From Pachyseris speciosa (taxonomy: Eukaryota > Cnidaria > Anthozoa > Scleractinia > Pachyseridae): a stretch of DNA of 64,000 nucleotides. Below the pieces are notes generated by a model. The model searched no databases. It was given only the letters and a program-made list of their open reading frames with translations, and was not told the origin of the DNA. Below are positions 58,716 through 64,000 of the stretch, piece after piece (positions within the stretch are counted from its first letter, which is position 1; each line of letters starts with the position of its first letter). Both the position numbers and the translations under genes were made by a program. The stretch covers positions 165,001 through 229,000 of the forward strand of contig JAEMWC010001006.1 of the NCBI GenBank assembly GCA_016490735.1, in the 5' to 3' direction.

Positions 58716-59411
58716 ATGGCTTCTCGCACAACCATCATCACTACAACGGCTAATAGAGGCATGAACTCCGCGTTGGTCTCTTTGGTTATACTGCGAGGAA
58801 TACCGTTCCGCTGTTACATTACTGCAGATCAGAAGTTGGCTGACACCATTACGGCTATCAAGCATGACTGGAATAAGGCTTCGGATCTGAGTTTATGGAA
58901 AATAAGCCACAGCCACAATTGTTCAGACATTGTGAGCACTTCCTATGAAGATAATGTGACCGATATCTTGTTATCTGATAGAAACATGCTCAAGAATAAT
59001 TTTGCAGTGGCAGACAGTTGTGATCGGGAAGCGTTTATGGCCTGTTATGCAGAGGATCCAAACTTCATCCATTTCCCATATCAAGAAAGGATAGCGATCA
59101 TGCGAGATTATACAGCTATTCGCGAAGCAGATATCTTGATTGTGTTCTCCAGGACATTTTCCATGCCCCCTCACGATCAACCTACTATACCAGGAAGATT
59201 AAGACGGAGCGTCAATCTGGCCAAAGAAATGAAGAAACCCATCTACTTGTATGATTTAACCACCAATACCTGGCACAGTTACGTTCACGAACAGTTTACA
59301 GAGTGTAGTATGCCAAGTTTAGAGAGGATCACTGCTTTGCTAGGACCACAAGAGTTCCCTTTGGATAGTATGGGAAAGACAATGTTACTAAACCTCTGTC
59401 TCAATGTCTGA
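58716..59411 (+). CDS. SLOG-like Rossmann protein, copy 1
   Basis: ATG at 58716 in GAAGATGG context, 40 bp after the TATA box; 231 residues, frame intact. Two stretches match the SLOG/DprA-LOG superfamily layout: an early hydrophobic strand and helix (SALVSLVILRGIPFRCYIT), and a later IREADILIVFSR strand followed by RRSVNLAKEMKKPIYLYD, where a basic helix feeds into the last strand. It aligns by position with the minus-strand gene at 60034-60592 (DATLVLVLS... then MAIRLNKPLYFFD), so the two are diverged paralogues. SLOG domains bind nucleotide-derived ligands and are common in immunity and conflict systems. No TM segment or second domain is seen. Function here is inference; the fold call needs structure prediction. 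Confidence 0.6.
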   Translation: MASRTTIITTTANRGMNSALVSLVILRGIPFRCYITADQKLADTITAIKHDWNKASDLSLWKISHSHNCSDIVSTSYEDNVTDILLSDRNMLKNNFAVADSCDREAFMACYAEDPNFIHFPYQERIAIMRDYTAIREADILIVFSRTFSMPPHDQPTIPGRLRRSVNLAKEMKKPIYLYDLTTNTWHSYVHEQFTECSMPSLERITALLGPQEFPLDSMGKTMLLNLCLNV

Positions 59412-59463
59412 AAAAAACACACCAGATATAAAGGAACACTCCGATTTTTATTAACAGACAGTT

Positions 59464-60002
59464 TTACAGTGTTAATGACTCAAGCTCTTGCGTTAATTGA
59501 TGTACAGTATACCAGTCCATGAACAGGCGACATTCGGCCATGCTGCAATGATTAGCGCGAGAGCCTCTATGACAACCGCAGTTGCGCTGCGGTTTGTTTT
59601 TTCTCAACTCATCGTATTTGGGACAACCTAGGGTTTCCAAGTTGACGTTCGGAATGTTCAGTTTGTTTAATAAGTCTTTTTCCAATTTCCCTCCTTTGTA
59701 AGCCACCACAGGACTGTCGCGAGTGGCATTTAGCTCGTATAAGAAAGCCAAGTCTTCTTCCAATTCATCTTGTGAGTGTAAACCAAAGTAGCGATGTTCT
59801 TGGGGGTTGGGTCGAAAAGTGAGTCCATGCACATGGCGTCGCGCATAGTTAACCGTTTTTTTGTCCTGGTAGGATAGATCCTCGTAGTGCATGTCGAGCG
59901 TGTAATGAAAACAACTGGATTGTTCCCCATCACTCCACCCCAATTCTCGCACGATGACTTGTTACGAATACGAAAACCGTCCAGGTCGATGCATAGACAC
60001 AC
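59464..60002 (-). CDS. Unrecognised GFR-motif family protein, short copy (one frameshift)
   Basis: The frame begins around 60002 with CLCIDLDGFRIRNKSS. It has no ATG; a GTG stands where the paralogue would start. It shifts by one base near 59955 and continues VRELGWSDGEQSSCFHYTLD to 59464. Later features are VVAYKGGKLEKDLL, LETLGCPKYDEL and a Cys/His cluster (CGCH, HC). It shares the arrangement GFR.....VRE.G with the gene at 60610-61455, so the two are paralogues. The initial hydrophobic strand with acidic residues, the central AYKGGK and the Cys/His end recall RNase H-fold exonuclease-like proteins, but that is a guess. AATAAA for the minus strand lies just downstream (about 59449-59444). 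A splice-acceptor-like tract sits at 60008. Confidence 0.55.
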
Positions 60003-60033
60003 CCCTCTGAAACCAATGGAAAAAAAAACAAAG

Positions 60034-60592
60034 TCAGAGTTTGAAGAGAGTGTTTAAGGCTTGTACGATGAGGTCATTGGGTTCGCGGGTGCCCGCAATG
60101 GCCACGTGGTCACTCTCCAGGGTGGGTGGAGGTATCAAATCGTCTGACATGGTGGAATCCTGACAACGAACGAATGCCCCACGTTGCCAGTAAAACCAGT
60201 TACCGCTCAGACCATCAAAGAAGTAGAGGGGTTTGTTAAGTCGAATGGCCATGGCCATCGCCCAGGCCGAGCCTCCTACCACACTCCCTTGTTGTCGAAG
60301 AAACTGAGCACCAGTACCAGGGTGGCGTCCTTGACCACATGGTAATTGCGCGTTAGGTACTGTAGGGTGATGGGGGATGAAAAGGATCGGTTGAGGTCGA
60401 TGGCGGCTAGCTGTATCGTCTCGCGACCTTCATCCATCTCTGCTGGGGATAGTGGGGCGAGGTACTTGGCCCTAGGGTGGCAGGGTGGAAGGAGCACTCG
60501 ACACGAACGATGGGTAGCCAGGCAACATTGTTCTACGTACGTGTCCCGCCCGAGGCACCTCCTGAGGTGATGATTTGCCGTCCGTCATCCAT
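60034..60592 (-). CDS. SLOG-like Rossmann protein, copy 2 (two frameshifts)
   Basis: ATG at 60592, 18 bp after the stop of the upstream minus gene. The first 19 codons contain TSGGASGGT, a glycine-rich loop like the nucleotide-binding loop of SLOG proteins. One-base breaks near 60540 and 60287 move the frame. The pieces then read TRNYHVVKDATLVLVLSFFD and GGSAWAMAMAIRLNKPLYFF, the RN...AD..(V) strand and second Gly-rich loop expected in the YspA/DprA-like layout, and end TLFKL at 60034. It is better conserved to the superfamily than copy 1. All pieces together would be about 185 residues. Ligand and role are unknown; a sensing role in virus-host conflict is plausible. Confidence 0.6.
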
Positions 60593-60609
60593 GGGTAGAC
60601 CAATCATAG

Positions 60610-61455
60610 TCAGTTAGTCTGCGGAAGGAGAAAGAAAGCATGAGTTGGGTACCAACGCCACATGGTCTCGGGTTGCTCGTCATCGTAACTTAGTGTAAGT
60701 GGTGGGGGGTCGTGTTCGTCAGAGACGTGTTCTTCCAGAATCCAGCGAATAGCGCGACAATCACTACAATCACTAGGTCGCCAGTCTAACCCCTCCCCGC
60801 GGCCGTAGCCTTCATCTTTCTCCAAGAGGCAATAATCACACAACAGTTTGTCCAATAAATCGTCGCACCGTCTCTGCCACAACACGCGTTGACGATTGAC
60901 TTCTTCCAAGGTAGGAAGGGAATCGTTCAGTGCGTTGGCCAATTTTACGCTCAAGATGCGAGCGCAATGGTTGTGCCACACGTTGCCTGCTCCATAGGAG
61001 TGGTCGTCACACGTGTTGTGTATTTCCCTTACGTTCCACACGTTGGCCGTACCGATGGGATTGTTGACGAACGAGTACAGATCGTGTACTTCGAAGGGCG
61101 GTAGGTTCTCATCCTTCTTCTTCCATTCGTCCAACAACTGAGGGTCGGCGCAGATGGCAATGCTCTGACGTGTGGGAGTGCGCTTGGCTTGCCACTGGCG
61201 TTTCAGCAGAGGAAGGACCTGGGACGGATGGTGACGGTTTTTCACTTGTTTTGGATCGAAACATAGTCCATGCGAACGTCTGTCTTGGGAGATGAGGGCT
61301 TCGTCGCTGGCATCGACGTCCGTGGTAGCAGTGGGAAAAAATCGGTGAAGAATGATAGGTCTTCCTTCGGGGTCTGCCATACCCATCTCTCGGACGCTAT
61401 AACCGCTTTTCAAACGGAACCCATGTATCACAACCACTAGGCAAAAGCGAGTCAT
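60610..61455 (-). CDS. Unrecognised GFR-motif family protein, long copy
   Basis: ATG at 61455 (281 residues); the same frame stays open upstream, but this start matches the paralogue and lies after the promoter array. It begins with a hydrophobic strand and IHGFRLKSGYSVREMGMADP. It then has PRSHGLCF-like RRSHGLCFDPKQVKN, SIAICADPQLLDEWKKK, WHNHCARILSVKLANAL, and a Cys-rich end (CDYCLLEKDEG, CSDCRAIRWILEEH). Its first 180 residues parallel the protein at 59464-60002; the C-terminal 100 residues, with two CxxC pairs, are extra and may bind zinc. A consensus-like donor CAG/GTAACT sits six bases before the ATG (61462/61461). The next gene starts 18 bp downstream. Confidence 0.6.
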   Translation of the reverse strand: MTRFCLVVVIHGFRLKSGYSVREMGMADPEGRPIILHRFFPTATTDVDASDEALISQDRRSHGLCFDPKQVKNRHHPSQVLPLLKRQWQAKRTPTRQSIAICADPQLLDEWKKKDENLPPFEVHDLYSFVNNPIGTANVWNVREIHNTCDDHSYGAGNVWHNHCARILSVKLANALNDSLPTLEEVNRQRVLWQRRCDDLLDKLLCDYCLLEKDEGYGRGEGLDWRPSDCSDCRAIRWILEEHVSDEHDPPPLTLSYDDEQPETMWRWYPTHAFFLLPQTN

Positions 61456-61489
61456 AGTTACCTGAGATCCTGAGGCTTCACGCTGGAAC

Positions 61490-61870
61490 TGATGTGGACT
61501 GCAGTGGGAACGCGCTTTTTGTAGTCTATCCCATGACCAAATAAGGACAGGACGTCGGGCAAGCAAGGACAAGACACAGGTAACAAAGAACTTGACGCCG
61601 GGCAAGACAGGACAAGACAGTGGCAAGCGACGCCATGGTTAATCGACCGATGAAACCGACGCCAAGCTCATACCAAATAAGGACAAGACGCCGGGCAAGA
61701 CAGGACAAGACAGGGGCAAGCGACGCCATGGTTAATCGACCGATGAAACCGACGCCACGCTCTTACTAAATAAGGGCATACATCGCTGTGATTGGTCAGC
61801 TCAAACGACGCCATGGTTAATCGACCGAAAAAAGAGACGCCAAGTTTTTGGGTATAAAAGAAGGTCAAGA
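61490..61870. promoter_or_regulatory. Tandem divergent promoter array
   Basis: Three imperfect repeats of about 95-135 bp contain GACGCCATGGTTAATCGACC (61629, 61725, 61808), GGGCAAGACAGGACAAGACA-type modules, and CCAAATAAGG or CTAAATAAGG (about 61537, 61673, 61767). In minus orientation each reads CCTTATTTGG/AG, either a TATA variant for the minus genes or a CArG-type box. TGACCAATCAC occurs inverted at 61785-61795, at the same spacing from the TATA-like motif as in gene 1. A canonical TATAAAA (about 61854-61860) serves the plus gene at 61918. Confidence 0.7.
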
Positions 61871-61917
61871 TCACAGCACAGCATCACTCGATTTGGGAGA
61901 GAGAAGAAGACGATACC

Positions 61918-62705
61918 ATGAGCATGAGCGAAGAGAACAGACGAGAGTTGAACGATGCCCTGTCCGCCTTGTTGGAGATTGAAGCTGATACCTTACCAAC
62001 TCTGACGGAGGGTGATGTGACCAAAGTGTTGCAAGAAGGTGTTGTTAGAGAAGAAAAGTGTCCCATCGATGGAAGCACTCTGGTCGTCGTCCAAAGTACC
62101 TTGGGTCGAGAGGATGGGAGCGCTTGTCTGAAATGCCCCGAGGAAGGATGTGCCACGTTCACGACCACAGACAATGCCCAACTTGTCCTCGAGGGACTCG
62201 GCTACGTCCATCCCAAGTTGAGAAAAGTGTGGTTTGCCTTGAGGTGCGAGTGCGATCGCAGACCTTTCCTGAAACTCAGCCGTTCTGCCAAGAATTCCAA
62301 TCGTCTGTTCTTGACCTGTGCTAGGAAGCGAGACCAAGACCCTTGCAGATACTTTCAATGGGTGGACTCACCCCCCTTCTGTCCCAGACAAGAGGCCGTC
62401 CCCTTGGGTGGTGGTAGTGGTGAGGATCGGTGGTCGAGACTGAGTCCGAAAAAAAAAAACAGTGGTTGCTGGATGAAGCCAACAATGACATTGGCTTTGA
62501 CCCTGACAGCCGGGAAGGTAAATGGAGGGCGTTTCGACGTGATGTGGCGAACAGAACGATTCGAAGGCTGCAAAACTCACCTTACCAGAGGGAACGCAAG
62601 CCGAGACCAGATCACTCCTTTTATCATTGCGACCGACTAGAAAGGAACGAATGTCACCCCAGACCGATACTCTCTTTCTCTCGTAGCCAGCAACTGCTGG
62701 AATGA
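61918..62705 (+). CDS. GRF zinc-finger protein (frameshift at A10 run)
   Basis: ATG at 61918 (ACCATGAGC), about 60 bp after the TATA box. Residues about 47-80 hold a zinc-ribbon-like CPIDGS...CLKCPEEGC. Residues about 108-145 form a GRF finger: CECDRRPFLKLSRSAKN, LFLTCARK, then CRYFQWVD, with the expected C..C...C...C and basic residues. GRF fingers bind single-stranded DNA or structured nucleic acid and occur in topoisomerases, helicases and APE2-type nucleases. The frame is disrupted in a run of ten A (about 62450-62459). Beyond it, the coding-like continuation is in another frame (QWLLDEANNDIGFDPDS... to 62705), while the original frame reads on to 62640 without family character. The run could be a slippage site or an indel. 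Confidence 0.65.
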
Positions 62706-62796
62706 ACATTTGCATGCGACAGTTGCATTAATGTAAGAAAAAAAAATCATGTAAATACTTTTGAACCAGTATTAAAACATCATATTGAATCCAACC

Positions 62797-63080
62797 ATGA
62801 CTGAGAGTACATTGATTCGTCTGGAGTGGTGGGTGATCCAACATCTGAGGGGGTTTTCCGCAATGCAGTCATGTGTCTGCAGATGTTGGACGAGGTGGAT
62901 GCTGATAGCATCGATCCTTTTACCGTCATGACCCTCGTCTTTTCCGAAGGACACAATTGGGGGCGGTATCTCGTGTTTGCCTGGTGGCTATGCAACACCT
63001 ACGGCTACAAAAAGGGGTGCGAGCATTGGGTGCGGTGTAAACGCCATCATCCCAGCTTCAATCGAGGTGTGCCAGTGTGA
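62797..63080 (+). CDS. Short Bcl-2-like protein (one frameshift)
   Basis: The ATG at 62797 opens a short frame; the family-like part lies one base out of phase from about 62826 to the TGA at 63080. It contains a VMTLVF..GHNWGRYLVFAWW segment, whose NWGR within a hydrophobic helix is the hallmark of the Bcl-2 BH1 region. A preceding amphipathic stretch (FRNAVMCLQMLDEVDADS) could be the helix before it. No clear BH2 or C-terminal anchor is visible, and at about 95 codons it is shorter than typical Bcl-2 proteins. If functional it would be expected to restrain host-cell apoptosis; that is family knowledge, not shown here. Its stop overlaps the integrase ATG (TGATG). Confidence 0.5.
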
Positions 63081-64000
63081 TGCCACCCAAAAGAAAAGTA
63101 ACCCCACGTGGGCCGACAAGTACAACGATCCCACCCGACCCGGTTCGCTGGGGGTGTTTCGCTTTGCCAAAGCCAATGGTCTGTCTGTAGCGCGAGCAGA
63201 ACATATCCTGCAAAGTGTTTTGAGTAACACACTGCACAAACCGCGACGACGACGGTTCCCCACCTCTCCGACCTTGTGTTTGGTCCCGACGAGCAATGGC
63301 AGATGGATCTGGTGGACATGCAGAAATTGAAACGTTGGAATGGAGGTAACAAGTATTTGTTGACGGTGATCGACGTCTTTTCTAAACGCGCGTGGGCAGA
63401 ACCTCTCCGCAGCAAGAGCGGTCCCGACATGGTGCGAGCCTTGGAACGTCTAGCCCAAACGCTCCATCCCTTTCAACCGCTGCGCGTGCAGACGGACGAG
63501 GGGAAGGAGTTTTACAACCGATGGGTGCAAGCTTGGTTCAAAAACAAAGGGTGGCACCATTTCTCGACTGCTGGAGATGCCAAAGCAGCCGTGGTGGAAC
63601 GATGGCACCGAACCCTGAAGGAGAGAATGTATCGGTATTTCACGGCACACAACACGTTAAAGTACGTGGACGTCTTGAAAGATCTGATCGACGAGTACAA
63701 TCGAACGCCTCATCGCAGTCTGGGTATGGCACCCGTGGAGGTGACCGAGGAAAACGCCCCCGATTTGTTCGAACGCCTGTACGAAAAATTCCTGAAAGGG
63801 GTAAGGTGCGCAAGATCTTGCAAGTGGGAGATCGCGTGCGTCTCAACAAGAAACACCGAGCCTTTGGCAAGGGGTATTTGGCGGGGTGGACGGAAGAAGT
63901 CTTTAAGGTCTCCAGCGTTAACCGTCACCAACGACCCATTACGTACAAGATACAGGAATGGGACGACACACCCTTGAAAGGAACCTTTTACGTCCAAGAT
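63080..64000 (+). CDS. Maverick/Polinton integrase, frameshifted and cut by window end
   Basis: The ATG at 63080 gives MPPKRKV, a classic nuclear-localisation-like start. The frame shifts by one base near 63110, near 63270 and near 63803. Core motifs are intact: QWQMDLVDM (first Asp), a LLTVIDVFSKRAW strand, RVQTDEGKEF (second Asp) and KAAVVERWHRTLKERM (catalytic Glu), then EYNRTPHRSL. The C-terminal chromo/SH3-like part (about 63806-64000) reads QVGDRVRLNKK and KGYLAGWTEEVFKV. These are the integrase features of Maverick/Polinton elements, which integrate linear DNA with 6-bp duplications. The gene continues beyond the window. Confidence 0.85.

Larger units (their letters stand above)
58588..64000. 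mobile_element. Maverick/Polinton-type element, partial (continues right)
   Basis: A compact, GC-richer block with seven genes separated by tens of bases, ending with a Maverick-type integrase running off the window. Shared promoter modules at both ends of the accessory region show that the genes belong together. DNA polymerase B, packaging ATPase, protease and capsid genes, expected of a complete Maverick, are not in the window. The left terminus is not defined; it should lie between the SINE (58225) and 58588, so the tRNA may be inside or just outside. Related virus-like elements in animals (adintoviruses) are known to carry accessory genes such as Bcl-2 homologues. Confidence 0.8.

Noticed and set aside
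61537..61776. CCAAATAAGG boxes as proven SRF (CArG) sites
   Set aside because: The match to the consensus is real, but the position relative to CCAAT boxes equally fits a TATA variant for the minus genes; kept only as an alternative.

Overview
This 64-kb window looks like a piece of an animal nuclear genome, most likely an anthozoan cnidarian (stony coral or sea anemone). The reasons are AT-rich host DNA with sparse short exons and GT/AG introns, a ZIC-type zinc-finger gene, 3' exons of an adhesion GPCR, and a dense mixture of repeats: BEL/Pao, Ty3/Gypsy, Penelope-like, non-LTR, Harbinger, tRNA-derived SINEs, MITEs and fold-back elements. The taxonomic call is inference; no marker gene for species is present.

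Layout. 0.4-3.1 kb: a complete but decayed 2.7-kb Ty3/Gypsy insertion with 144-bp LTRs and no recognisable reverse transcriptase (minus strand). 3.7-4.6 kb: two probable exons of a host gene with a C-type-lectin C-terminus and a Ser/Thr-rich stalk (minus). 5.6-12.1 kb: a nearly intact BEL/Pao retrotransposon inserted in an ATT microsatellite. 12-25 kb: no recognised host gene; several TIR elements, a fold-back element, a minisatellite, a LINE tail and a SINE. 25.9-27.2 kb: the ZIC gene (minus). 28.6-38.4 kb: a directly repeated segmental duplication. 39.7-40.6 kb: a satellite-like array. 43-44.7 kb: Penelope-like fragments. 44.7-47.6 kb: a large inverted repeat with a nested MITE. 48.35-49.5 kb: a dead Harbinger transposase. 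49.5-58.2 kb: SINEs, adhesion-GPCR 3' exons (53.8-55.1 kb, minus) and non-LTR RT fragments. 58.49 kb: a tRNA-Arg(ACG) gene.

From about 58.6 kb to the window end the sequence changes character. It is more GC-rich, genes are packed within tens of bases, promoters carry TATA and CCAAT boxes, and the last gene is a Maverick/Polinton-type integrase. I read this as one end of a Maverick/Polinton (adintovirus-like) element whose remainder lies to the right. Its accessory block is the most interesting part of the window: two diverged SLOG-like Rossmann proteins, two members of a second paralogous family I cannot name, a GRF zinc-finger protein, a short protein with a Bcl-2 BH1-like signature, and a tandem promoter array. 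Every reading-frame break in this block, and both pol frameshifts in the BEL element, have the same sign (equivalent to one missing base). Assembly deletions should therefore be excluded before these genes are called dead.

Likely biology: the host genes (ZIC transcription factor, adhesion GPCR, lectin-domain surface protein) are unrelated to one another. The Maverick block resembles a virus-like cargo island, in which nucleotide-sensing (SLOG) and apoptosis-linked (Bcl-2-like) proteins would plausibly act on the host cell while the integrase inserts the element.
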